Below the pieces are notes generated by a model. The model saw nothing but the letters and a program-made list of their open reading frames with translations. It did no database searches and was not told where the DNA came from. From JBEAOO01 sp041164825 (GTDB taxonomy: Bacteria > Pseudomonadota > Gammaproteobacteria > Burkholderiales > Burkholderiaceae_C), in contig JBEAOO010000102.1 of assembly GCA_041164825.1 (NCBI GenBank), forward strand, positions 1 to 25,523: a stretch of 25,523 nucleotides of DNA, in the 5' to 3' direction. A program made the position numbers and the translations under genes. Below, one piece after another: positions 9,385 through 17,210 of this stretch (position 1 is the first letter of the stretch; each line of letters begins with the position of its first letter).

Positions 9385-11922
9385 TCAGCTGGCGATGTGG
9401 GGCCCGGCGCCGGGGTCGGCCAGCGGCACTGTGATCACAAAACTTGCCCCGCGCGCAGCCGCTGCGTTGGCACGCGCATGAATGCTGCCGCCCATGGCCT
9501 GCAGCAGCTTGCGGCTGATGGCCAGGCCGAGGCCGGTGCCGCCGGCGCCATCTTGCGTGCGGCTCGACTGCACAAAGGCCTCGAAAATGGCGTCGAGCTC
9601 ACCCGGGGGGAGGCCCGGCCCCTGGTCGCTCACGTCCAGCTGCATCGTGCTGGGCGTTTGCCGCGCGGTGATGGTGACTTCGCTCTCCAGGGGCGTGTAG
9701 CGCAGCGCGTTGCCCAGCACGTGGCGCAGCACCTGCCGCATGGCTCGGGGGGCGACACTCACTGGCGGCGCGCTGGGCGCGGCGTCCAAGCGCAGCGTCA
9801 CGCGGCGCGCCGCCGCCGCGGGCTCAAACTCGCCCAGCGCCTCGCGCACCAGTGCGCCGAGGTCGCAACTCACCACCTGCGTGCGGTGGCCCGCTATCTC
9901 GACGTTCGCCAGGTCCAGCAGGTGGTTGACCAGTTCCAGCATGCGGCCACCTGCGGCGTGGATCTCGTTGAACATGTCGTTCAGGCGCGCAGGCTCATGG
10001 GCGCGCGCCATGCCCAGTTCTGAAAACCCCATGATCGATTGCAGCGGCGTGCGCAGCTCGTGGCTGATGTTGGCCACGAACTCGGTCTTGGCGCGGTTGG
10101 CCGATTCGGCGGCCTCGGCGGCGCGCTGGCTGGCGCGCTCGGCCTCGCGAAATTCCGTCACGTCGGTGACGCTGCCAATCACCCCGCCGGGTGAGCCGTC
10201 GGGGTTGTTGAAGGCCACTTTGGTGATGACGGTGTCGCGGTACTCGCCATCGGCACGCAGCAGGCGGTCGGCGTAGCGCTGCACTTCGCCCGTGCTCACG
10301 GCCTCGCGGTCTTTGGCGGCGTTTTTTTGCCGATCCAGGCCTGGCAGCACCTCGCCGATGGTTTTGCCCAGCGCGGCTGCCGGCTCGATGTGCATCAGGT
10401 CGCACCAGGCGCGGTTGACCGACACGAGTTGGCCGGCCGCGTTTTTCACAAACACGGGCGATGGCGTGGTTTCGATCAACAGCGCAGTGAAGTCGAGCTG
10501 AGCCTGCAGCCGCTGGCGCGCCTGTTCTCGCTGCGACACGTTGACGCCAAAGCCCGCGAAGCCGGCCGGCTGGCCACGGGCATTGCGCACCGCGGCCACC
10601 GAGAGTTCGAGCGTCACCACGCCGCTGTCCGCGCCCTCGATGTCGACTTGGGTGGGCGGCGCCGCGCCCCCGCGAGCCTGCTCAAACAGCCGATCCACGC
10701 GCGAGCCATGCGCGGGCACCACCAGCGATGAGAGCTGCTGGCCGATGGCCTGGCTGGGCGGGCGGCCGCTCATTTCGCTCCAGCGGGCGTTGACGAATTC
10801 GATGCGGCCCGCCGCGTCGGTGCGGAACATCAACTCCTGCACGCCTTCGATCAGGATGCGTTGCTCTTGCTCGCTGTGGGCCACGCGCTGTTGGGCGGCG
10901 CTGAGCGCAGCCAGCGCGCTTTCGTGGCCGCGCAGGCTGCGCCACGCCGTGGCCATCAGGCCGACGATCAGCAGCGCAGTCAAGCCGCTGGCCAGCAAGG
11001 TGCGCTGGCGGATGACGGCGAAACCGTACAGCGCATCGCCGTGGCCCTGCTCCACGACCAGCACCAGCGGGCGATGGCGCGCGGTGCGGTAGGCGGTGAC
11101 GACGTCCGAGCCGTCGATGCCGGGGCCGATGTAGCTGCCGCTCTCGCGCTTTGCCAGCAGGCCGTGGAACACCGGGTGCATGCTGTTGCGGGTGCCTGGC
11201 GCGCGGTGCACGCCATCGGTGGCGCTGAGCAGCAGGCCGTCGTAGCTGAGCAGGGCCGCGTTGCGGCGGCTGTCGTCCAGCATCAAGGCGTGTTGGTTGG
11301 CAAAAAAATCGGGGTTGAGCGTGGCCACCACCAGCCCTTGGCCGTCGTTCAGGTGCCGCGCGACGGGCAGAAAGCTCGCGCGCATGGGCGTCGATGCTGC
11401 GGGGGTGCCGGCCCCAGCGGCCTGCGCCAAATCGCGCCCTGGCACGAGGGTGCCGGTGAGTGGCCCTTGCGCGCCGCCGTCCAGGCCCAGCCGCGCCAGG
11501 CTGAGCTGCTGGCCGAGGTTGTCGGCGTTGGTGCTGCTGAGCACGCGGCCACTGGGGTCCAGCACCGACAAGCTGCGCAAAAAAGGCATGCCCTGGATGG
11601 CGCTGTTCAGGCGGGCGCTGGAGGCGGCGTCGCCGGGGTTGCTGGTGATGCTGCCGCCGTGGCCGCGCTGGGCCCAGTCGTCGGCCGCCGCGCTGAGCGC
11701 CACGTCCGCGGCGTTGAAGGTGCGGGTGGCGTGGTCCTCCAGCACGCGGGCAAACAACTCGACCTGCTGCAGGCGTTGTGAGTCGATCTCTTGACGCTCG
11801 TAGCGCAGGAAGCCAAAGGTGGCCAGGCCCAGTGCCACGACCATGAACACCCCGCCCCAGGCCGCAGTCAGGCTGTTGAGCCAGGTGGGCAGGCGATGGA
11901 AGGCGGGGGCGTCGGGGGTCAC
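9385..11922 (-). CDS. Membrane sensor histidine kinase with periplasmic Cache-like domain and two PAS domains
   Basis: 845-residue inner-membrane sensor kinase. Transmembrane segment 1 at about residues 20-39, then a periplasmic region of about 265 residues with Cache/PDC-like features (AFARVLEDHATRTFNAADVA-like N-helix, FLRSLSVLDPSGRVLSS), and transmembrane segment 2 at about 308-326. PAS domains lie at about 350-465 and 470-595. The HisKA helix carries the phospho-acceptor His621 (FVANISHELRTPLQ). ATPase motifs: N box HVLGNALRYTP (Asn738), G1 DQGPGLPPG (767-774) and G2 GTGLGLAISRK (795-805). There is no receiver or Hpt domain and no response regulator gene in the window. The start is GTG 11920-11922, since no ATG precedes the first membrane segment in this frame. 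It follows the substrate-binding protein gene by 37 nt, so they are probably co-transcribed. Confidence 0.93.
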   Translation of the reverse strand: MTPDAPAFHRLPTWLNSLTAAWGGVFMVVALGLATFGFLRYERQEIDSQRLQQVELFARVLEDHATRTFNAADVALSAAADDWAQRGHGGSITSNPGDAASSARLNSAIQGMPFLRSLSVLDPSGRVLSSTNADNLGQQLSLARLGLDGGAQGPLTGTLVPGRDLAQAAGAGTPAASTPMRASFLPVARHLNDGQGLVVATLNPDFFANQHALMLDDSRRNAALLSYDGLLLSATDGVHRAPGTRNSMHPVFHGLLAKRESGSYIGPGIDGSDVVTAYRTARHRPLVLVVEQGHGDALYGFAVIRQRTLLASGLTALLIVGLMATAWRSLRGHESALAALSAAQQRVAHSEQEQRILIEGVQELMFRTDAAGRIEFVNARWSEMSGRPPSQAIGQQLSSLVVPAHGSRVDRLFEQARGGAAPPTQVDIEGADSGVVTLELSVAAVRNARGQPAGFAGFGVNVSQREQARQRLQAQLDFTALLIETTPSPVFVKNAAGQLVSVNRAWCDLMHIEPAAALGKTIGEVLPGLDRQKNAAKDREAVSTGEVQRYADRLLRADGEYRDTVITKVAFNNPDGSPGGVIGSVTDVTEFREAERASQRAAEAAESANRAKTEFVANISHELRTPLQSIMGFSELGMARAHEPARLNDMFNEIHAAGGRMLELVNHLLDLANVEIAGHRTQVVSCDLGALVREALGEFEPAAAARRVTLRLDAAPSAPPVSVAPRAMRQVLRHVLGNALRYTPLESEVTITARQTPSTMQLDVSDQGPGLPPGELDAIFEAFVQSSRTQDGAGGTGLGLAISRKLLQAMGGSIHARANAAAARGASFVITVPLADPGAGPHIAS

Positions 11923-11959
11923 TGCGCGCTCAAGACCATGCTGTCACTGCCGCGGCACG

Positions 11960-12769
11960 TCACTGGCGGACCACGATGTCGCCCAGCCCGACCCGGCGGG
12001 CGGCGGCGTCCAAGCGGCCATCGCGTTTGATGGCACTCACAAAGGCATCGACACGCTTGAGCCACTCCTCGTCGCCCGGCTTCACGGCGTAGGCGTAGGG
12101 CAGCACGTGCAGCGGTTTGGGCGGCGACACCAGGCGCGCCCAGTCGGCGTTGTCGAGCAGGCGGCGGCTGTAGGGGTAGTCGGTCATGAACACATCCACC
12201 CGACCGGCTTCCAACTCTTGCTCGCGTGTTTGCGGTGGCTTGATCACCACCATTTGCGCCTTCTTCAGCGCCGCGGCCATCACCGGCTCCATGAAGGTGC
12301 CGGCTTGCACGGCCACCTTCACGCCAGCCTGATCAATGTCGTCCCAGCCGCGCACGGTGCGGTTGCTGCGGGTGGTGACGCCGTAGATGTCGCTTTGCAA
12401 ATAAGGCGCGCTGAAGCGCACTTTTTGCGCCCGTTGCGGCAGCACGCCGACGGCGAACATGGCGATGTCGCAGCGGTCGGCCAGCAGATCGTCCATGAAG
12501 CTGGGGAACGAGGTGTCGATGTGGGTCAACTGCACCCCCAGCTCGCGCGCCAATTCGGCCGACAGCTCGATGTCGATGCCGCCGAGCTGCTGGGTGCGCG
12601 GGTTTCGGAAGGTGATGCCGTAGTAGTCGGGCCAGATGCAGACCTTGAGCTGCTTGCTGCTGGCCACGCGGTCGGCCACGGCGCCGGCCCAGGCGGGCGC
12701 GCTCACCGATGCCAAGCCGCACAGCAGGGCGGCCACGGCGGCGGCCTTCGGGGCGCGACGTGGGCGCAT
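11960..12769 (-). CDS. Periplasmic substrate-binding protein, ABC transporter family 3 type
   Basis: 269-residue secreted binding protein. The Sec signal peptide is about residues 1-28 (basic MRPRRAPK, hydrophobic core, AWA-GA cleavage). The mature domain has the SBP_bac_3 pattern: KVCIWPDYYGITFRNP, LGGIDIELSAELARELGV, DRCDIAMFAVGVLPQRAQKV, and the hinge VKVAVQAGTFMEPVM. Such proteins usually bind amino acids or small polar ligands, which I cannot assign here. The ATG at 12767-12769 has an AAGGTG ribosome site ending 5 nt upstream. A TTG at 12808 would add 13 residues of poor signal-peptide character and is rejected. The leader is AT-rich compared with its surroundings (12781-12810). No permease or ATPase gene is nearby; the next gene is a sensor kinase, so a sensory role is plausible. 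Confidence 0.9.
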   Translation of the reverse strand: MRPRRAPKAAAVAALLCGLASVSAPAWAGAVADRVASSKQLKVCIWPDYYGITFRNPRTQQLGGIDIELSAELARELGVQLTHIDTSFPSFMDDLLADRCDIAMFAVGVLPQRAQKVRFSAPYLQSDIYGVTTRSNRTVRGWDDIDQAGVKVAVQAGTFMEPVMAAALKKAQMVVIKPPQTREQELEAGRVDVFMTDYPYSRRLLDNADWARLVSPPKPLHVLPYAYAVKPGDEEWLKRVDAFVSAIKRDGRLDAAARRVGLGDIVVRQ

Positions 12770-12917
12770 GGCTTCACCTTTATTTGATAAATAGTGCAAA
12801 CGTGGCAAATCTTAATGCCAATGCCCGCAGCGCTGACAGCCTTATGACCTCGCGGGCGCATCAGCCTGGGGTGTGCGTGCCAAAGTGCGCGAAAGCCAGC
12901 CTGCCCGCGCGCCGCCC

Positions 12918-14255
12918 TCAAGCCGGCTGCGTGACGCGCCGGCGCACCCACTGGATGTGGCTGCGCAGCGCGTACAGCTCGTCGGCATAGCTCAGCGGCA
13001 CGCTGATCTGGTTGACGTGCGCGTCGATGCGGTCCAACTCCTGCAGGAGATCGGCCTCGGCGCGTTGGCCTTGAGCGTTTTCCACCGCGCGCAGCTGGCC
13101 ATACCAGCGAAAAATGCGCGAGCGAATGCGAAACGCGTAGAGCGGCGGCACCACCCGCGAGAGCGGAATCAGGATGGCCACGATCGACAGCAGCACCACC
13201 CACATGCGGTCAAACAGATTGGCCACCCAGAACGGCAGGTAGCGCTGCATCAGCGGCGCGCCGTTGCGGTAAAGCCGGTCGGCCTCTTTGGACAGCATGC
13301 GCTCGGTGTTGGCCGGGTTCGGAAACTCGCCTTTGCGTTGGAACCAGCCGGCCTCGCCGTGCAGGCGCTGCGCGGTTTGCACAAAGAGCTGCAGCAGCGC
13401 GGGATGGGTGCTGTCGCGCGCCAGCAGGCTGGCGGTGGGGGCGATCAGGTGCATGTCTTGCGGCGGCACGTCGCCCGCCAAGTCCACCACGCCGCGCGGC
13501 AAGGTGACGGGGGTGAGAAACGCAAAGCGCCGCGCATAGGCCTCGGCCTGGGTCACGTTGAAGAGCTGGATGCCGGGGGTTTGCAGCAGCATCTGCACCA
13601 TCGCCGATTCGGGCGCGGTGGCAAACACCACCGCGTCCACCTCGCCGGCCAGCAGCGACATCACGGCCGGCGTTTGCGGGTCGCGGCGCAGGGTGAGCGT
13701 GGCCGGGTCGATGTGGTTGGCGTCAAGCAGGCGGCGCACGAGGTTGGGCCAGCCGCTGCCGGCAGCACCCGTTTGCACCGTCCAGCCGGCCAGTTCTTGC
13801 AGGCTGTCGAGCTGGTCTTTTTTCAGTTTCTTCTGCGCCGATTCGATGCGGTAGAACAGCCACACCGGCTCTTGGAACAAGCTGCCCAGCGACACCAGGC
13901 CGTCGTCGTTGGCCTCGGCACTGTCATCGCTCAAATCGGCCGCACCGCCTTGGGCAAAGGCCAGGTCGACGCCCGAGTTGGGGTCGCGCAGCAGGGCCAG
14001 GTTCTCGGCCGCGCCTTGGGTGCGGCGCAGTGTCACGGCAATGCCTTGGGCCTTGAGGGCGGCCGCGTAGCGCAGGCCAAATTCGTCGTACGCGCTTTGC
14101 TCGGGGCCGGTGGCCAGCACCACGTGTTTGGGCGGCATCGGGTCGAGCAGCCAAAAGGCCAGGGCAATCAGCGCCAGCGCCAGCAGCGCCACGGGGCCCG
14201 CGGTGATCAGCAGATCACGGGCGGAGAGCAGGGTGTTTTTGAGGGCAGAAACCAT
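12918..14255 (-). CDS. Membrane-anchored TAXI-family solute-binding protein
   Basis: 445 residues. An N-terminal hydrophobic segment at about 17-37 is followed by a TAXI-type binding domain: HVVLATGPEQSAYDEFGLRY, GVDLAFAQGG, VWLFYR, LAGWTVQTGAAGSGWPNLVR and MSLLAGEVDAVVFATAPESA. A second hydrophobic segment at about 350-372 (WVVLLSIVAILIPLSRVVPP) is followed by a basic, probably cytoplasmic tail of about 73 residues. The first segment lacks a clear cleavage site, so both may be anchors holding the domain in the periplasm. The TAXI family normally feeds TRAP transporters, but no TRAP permease gene is in the window. The ATG at 14253-14255 lacks a clear ribosome site, and an in-frame GTG at 14280-14282 would add nine residues. 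It follows the previous gene by 39 nt. Confidence 0.88.
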   Translation of the reverse strand: MVSALKNTLLSARDLLITAGPVALLALALIALAFWLLDPMPPKHVVLATGPEQSAYDEFGLRYAAALKAQGIAVTLRRTQGAAENLALLRDPNSGVDLAFAQGGAADLSDDSAEANDDGLVSLGSLFQEPVWLFYRIESAQKKLKKDQLDSLQELAGWTVQTGAAGSGWPNLVRRLLDANHIDPATLTLRRDPQTPAVMSLLAGEVDAVVFATAPESAMVQMLLQTPGIQLFNVTQAEAYARRFAFLTPVTLPRGVVDLAGDVPPQDMHLIAPTASLLARDSTHPALLQLFVQTAQRLHGEAGWFQRKGEFPNPANTERMLSKEADRLYRNGAPLMQRYLPFWVANLFDRMWVVLLSIVAILIPLSRVVPPLYAFRIRSRIFRWYGQLRAVENAQGQRAEADLLQELDRIDAHVNQISVPLSYADELYALRSHIQWVRRRVTQPA

Positions 14256-14294
14256 GGCGCAACGATACCGCGCCGAGCGCACTCCGCTGTGGCT

Positions 14295-15110
14295 TCAGGC
14301 GGACGCCGGTGTGCCGCCGCCAGAGGGCTCGGCCAGCTTGATGTATTCGATGTTGAGCGTGATGGCCTCGGCGTAACGCAGCACGAAGTAGTCGCCATCC
14401 ACGGGGTAGAAGCGCGCGGCAGCACCGCGTTCGGCGCTGCTGCTGCTTGAGGCCGCTTCAATCTCATCAACGCACAAGTCGGTGTTTTTGTCGGCGGTCA
14501 ATGGCCGGCGCATGACGCGTTGCAGCACCAAGCGGTCGAGGTTGCCCTCGGGATCGACAAAATAGTCTTCCAAGATGCCCGTGTAGAGCACGGCCTGGCC
14601 GGCCACGTCCACCACGGCACTCACCGCGATCACGTCGGGCACGGCGTCGGCTGAAAAATCTGCGCCGCTCAACAGGTAGTACCACGGCGCTTTGGAGAAG
14701 CGCAGCCAGGGGCTCAGGGGCGAGCCCGCTCGGTCGAGCCGCCAGCGGGTGATGGCACCGCGCAGCAGCGCCGGGCCCAGCGTGGCGAACACCAGCAGGC
14801 TGACAAAGTAGGCGGTGATCCACGGCGCATGGGCTGCCACGGCTTGCAGTGCGCGGGCTTGGGCCAAAGGCTCGGAGGCGAGCAGTCTGAGTGCGACCTC
14901 CGGGCTGAACACGTGCTGGCTGTCGATCAGCGAGGTCAGCGTGATCCACAGCAGGTGCAAGGCCCCGGCCCAGAGCACCGCCTCGGTCACCACTTGACCA
15001 AACGGTGAGTAGTCGAGCGAGAGCCGTTCGGCGCGTTTGATGCCGGACCTCGCCACAAAGCCGGGCAGCAGCACCAGAAAAACCACCAGCGCAGGCAGCG
15101 CGAGGTTCAT
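14295..15110 (-). CDS. Uncharacterised membrane protein (271 residues)
   Basis: The ATG at 15108-15110 begins MNLALPALVVFLVLLPGFVA. Hydrophobic segments are at about residues 3-20, 42-62 and 92-117 (WITAYFVSLLVFATLGPALL). They are followed by a soluble, probably cytoplasmic C-terminal half with AVVDVAGQAVLYTGILEDYF, acidic stretches and a Ser-rich linker. The PGF near the first segment and the mixed layout recall DUF6338-type proteins, but this is a weak visual match. I cannot assign a function. It lies between a 63-residue orphan (34-nt gap) and the TAXI gene (39-nt gap), all on the same strand, so the three may be one unit. Confidence 0.8.
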   Translation of the reverse strand: MNLALPALVVFLVLLPGFVARSGIKRAERLSLDYSPFGQVVTEAVLWAGALHLLWITLTSLIDSQHVFSPEVALRLLASEPLAQARALQAVAAHAPWITAYFVSLLVFATLGPALLRGAITRWRLDRAGSPLSPWLRFSKAPWYYLLSGADFSADAVPDVIAVSAVVDVAGQAVLYTGILEDYFVDPEGNLDRLVLQRVMRRPLTADKNTDLCVDEIEAASSSSSAERGAAARFYPVDGDYFVLRYAEAITLNIEYIKLAEPSGGGTPASA

Positions 15111-15144
15111 GCCAAACCCGCCAGCAGCAGGGGCAAAAAGGGTG

Positions 15145-15336
15145 TCAAGCCGCCTTCGGCACCAGCATCGGCCGGACGCGCACCTTGCGGCCTTGGTAGG
15201 TCACCTCAATGGTGACGTCTTCGGCCGATGCCTCTGTCGACGGGCTCGATTTGGTGGCGAGGTAGTGCCGGAGTTGCAGGCCCGCCTTGGGGTCGGCCAG
15301 GACGGCTTTCGCCAGGGGACTTTGCAAGGCTTTCAT
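15145..15336 (-). CDS. Small hypothetical protein (63 residues)
   Basis: The product begins MKALQSPLAKAVLADPKAGL and is a soluble basic protein ending LVPKAA, with no signal peptide or membrane segment. The middle (VTIEVTYQGRKVRVRPM) looks like a beta-hairpin, after a helical first half (LRHYLATK). No family is recognised. Support for a real gene is moderate: ATG start, coding-like composition, and a tight fit between the YkgJ-type gene (36 nt before) and the membrane-protein gene (34 nt after) on the same strand. It may act with the membrane protein, but nothing in the sequence shows this. Confidence 0.6.
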   Translation of the reverse strand: MKALQSPLAKAVLADPKAGLQLRHYLATKSSPSTEASAEDVTIEVTYQGRKVRVRPMLVPKAA

Positions 15337-15372
15337 GCCGCAGATGATGCCACAAGGCGCATGGCGCCGGGG

Positions 15373-15708
15373 TCACAGGGGCGGCAAGCCGTGGCGTGCG
15401 CGTGCGCGCTCACAGGCCTCATCGCCCACGCCCAGCGGTGCGCGCAGGCCGAACTCGCGGCAAGGCGAGGGCCGCCATTCGTAGATGCCGCAGTGGGCTT
15501 GGATGCCCACCGTGCCCACCAGCGCGGCGCAGCGCGGGCGGGCGTGGTCGGTGCCGCGCATGCGGCAGGTGTGGTCGGTCACGTCCACCACCAAGCCGGC
15601 TGGCACGTGCCCGCCTTCGTCGTCGAGCTCGGCGCGGGCAAAGTCGACCCGGAAGCTGGCGCAGCAGGCGCCGCAGCGGGTGCAGGCGTTGTCGTGGGTG
15701 TCGGCCAT
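15373..15708 (-). CDS. YkgJ-family cysteine cluster protein
   Basis: 111-residue cytoplasmic protein of the YkgJ/CxxCxxCC family, thought to bind zinc or an iron-sulfur cluster; no reaction is established for most members. It has nine cysteines: Cys9, Cys12, Cys15 and Cys16 in CTRCGACC, then Cys48, Cys60, Cys73, Cys83 (RPSPCREFG) and Cys99. The spacing CxxCxxCC...C...C...C...PCREF is the family hallmark. The start is ATG 15706-15708 (MADTHDNACTRCG). It begins 11 nt after the stop of the kinase-Usp gene, so the two are very likely co-transcribed. The usual family length is about 100-150 residues, so it looks intact. Confidence 0.92.
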   Translation of the reverse strand: MADTHDNACTRCGACCASFRVDFARAELDDEGGHVPAGLVVDVTDHTCRMRGTDHARPRCAALVGTVGIQAHCGIYEWRPSPCREFGLRAPLGVGDEACERARARHGLPPL

Positions 15709-15719
15709 GGCGTTGCAGC

Positions 15720-17210
15720 TCAGCCGTTGCTGCGCACCACCGTCACGGTGCAATCGGCCTCGGCCGACACCTGGGCCGACACGCTGCCCAGGTAGCGCCG
15801 CAGCGCGGAGTTGCTGCGCGCGCCCATGACGATGTGATCGACCTGGTTTTTGCGCGCGTAATCGATGATGGCGGTGGCGGCGTCCGGGGCTTCGAGCACG
15901 TGGAAGGTCACCCGGCCAGCTTGGTCTTCTTTGCGAATGCCCAGCGCCTGGGCCAGCGGATGCGCCCAGTGCTTGAGCTCGACCAGCATGTTGATGTGCT
16001 TGCTGCTGCCGTCTTTTTCCACCAGCTCGTCCATCGCGATGCGGTTGGTCTTCATCACCGCCAGGCAGGCCAGGCGTGCGCCGGGGTTGGTTTGCACCAC
16101 GCGCTGCACGTGGCTGCGCACGGCGTCGAGCAGGGCGGGCTCGGCACCCGTCACGTCCACGGCGGCCAGCACGATGGGGCTGCGCAAGGCTTGGTCGGCG
16201 GCGCTGGTGTCGCTGCGCGGCTCGGTGCCCAGGGCCTTGAACCAGCGCTTGGCCACCTTCAGCGCGCTGCTGCGCGTGGCCCGGTAAGCGCGCTCGGTGA
16301 GCGCCACCTGTTCGGGGTTTTGCAGCGCAAACGCCAGCTGCGCGGCGCTCTGATGGCGCTTGTCGGGCTGCACTTCGAGGCAACGCAAGATCACCTCTTG
16401 CAGCCACAGCGGGCAGTCGGCGCGGATCGAGCGCGGCGGGACCGGGTCGCGGAACAAGCGCTCGCGCAGGCCGCGCACGCTGGTGGGCGCGCCGAACGGC
16501 CGCTCGCCCGTCGCCAGGTGGTACATCAGCACCCCGAGCGCAAACAGATCGCTGCGCGGGTCGTTGCGCACGAACTGCACCTGCTCGGGCGACATATAGG
16601 GCCCGGTGCCCATGGGCAGCTCAAATTCTTCTTCGAGCAGGTCGGGCAAAAAATCGTGGCGCGACAGGCCGTAATCAATCAACACCGCCTCGCCGCGCCC
16701 GCCCTCGGCGTTGGGGCGGAACATGATGTTGCTCGGCTTCACGTCCAGGTGCACCACGTGCTGGCGGTGCAGGTCGTGCAGCGCCGTGGCCACCAGGTGG
16801 CCCACCTCCACCACCTCGTCGATGCCGATCGGGGCGAGGTCGAAGCGTGCCTTCAGCGACTCGCCGTCGATGCGCTCCATCACGATGTAGGGCAGCCGCG
16901 TGAAGTCGCCCTTGGCGATGGTGCGTGGCACGTGCAGGCCGCTGAGCGTCGGCATGATCATCTGCTCGACCTCGAAACCGACGATGGTCGCTGGATCGTC
17001 ACCGCCCTTGAAGCGCGGCACCTTCATGATCAGCGGGAAACCGGCGTCGGGCCCCTCCACTCGGGTGACGCGCCAGATGTGCGCCATGCCGCCTTGGTGG
17101 GTGCGCTCCTCCAGCCGAAAGCCGTCGATGACGAGGCCGATGCCGAGTTGGTCGAGCCGCATGCGCGGCTTGGGGTGGAGGGTGGAGAAGGTGGAGTCAA
17201 TCGCCGTCAT
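15720..17210 (-). CDS. Serine/threonine protein kinase fused to a universal stress protein domain
   Basis: 496-residue cytoplasmic two-domain protein. Kinase domain, about 28-300: glycine loop HQGGMAHIWRV (38-48), ATP-anchoring Lys63 (LIMKVPR), catalytic loop HLDVKPSN with Asp156, Lys158 and Asn161, metal-binding Asp179 in DYG, and the SPE motif (208-209). The first loop glycine is replaced by His38, the HRD arginine by Leu155 and DFG by DYG. The core catalytic residues remain, so activity is plausible but may not depend on activation-loop phosphorylation. Usp domain, about 344-496: it ends with the nucleotide-binding pattern GARSNSALRRYLGSVS (463-478). No membrane segment or PASTA repeats. 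The ATG at 17208-17210 overlaps the upstream phosphoesterase gene by 14 nt, indicating translational coupling. MRLDQLG at residue 17 is a possible later start. Confidence 0.93.
   Translation of the reverse strand: MTAIDSTFSTLHPKPRMRLDQLGIGLVIDGFRLEERTHQGGMAHIWRVTRVEGPDAGFPLIMKVPRFKGGDDPATIVGFEVEQMIMPTLSGLHVPRTIAKGDFTRLPYIVMERIDGESLKARFDLAPIGIDEVVEVGHLVATALHDLHRQHVVHLDVKPSNIMFRPNAEGGRGEAVLIDYGLSRHDFLPDLLEEEFELPMGTGPYMSPEQVQFVRNDPRSDLFALGVLMYHLATGERPFGAPTSVRGLRERLFRDPVPPRSIRADCPLWLQEVILRCLEVQPDKRHQSAAQLAFALQNPEQVALTERAYRATRSSALKVAKRWFKALGTEPRSDTSAADQALRSPIVLAAVDVTGAEPALLDAVRSHVQRVVQTNPGARLACLAVMKTNRIAMDELVEKDGSSKHINMLVELKHWAHPLAQALGIRKEDQAGRVTFHVLEAPDAATAIIDYARKNQVDHIVMGARSNSALRRYLGSVSAQVSAEADCTVTVVRSNG

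Noticed and set aside
12770..12808. TTG start giving 13 more residues on the substrate-binding protein
   Set aside because: It would put polar residues before the signal peptide, and ATG 12769 has a good ribosome site.
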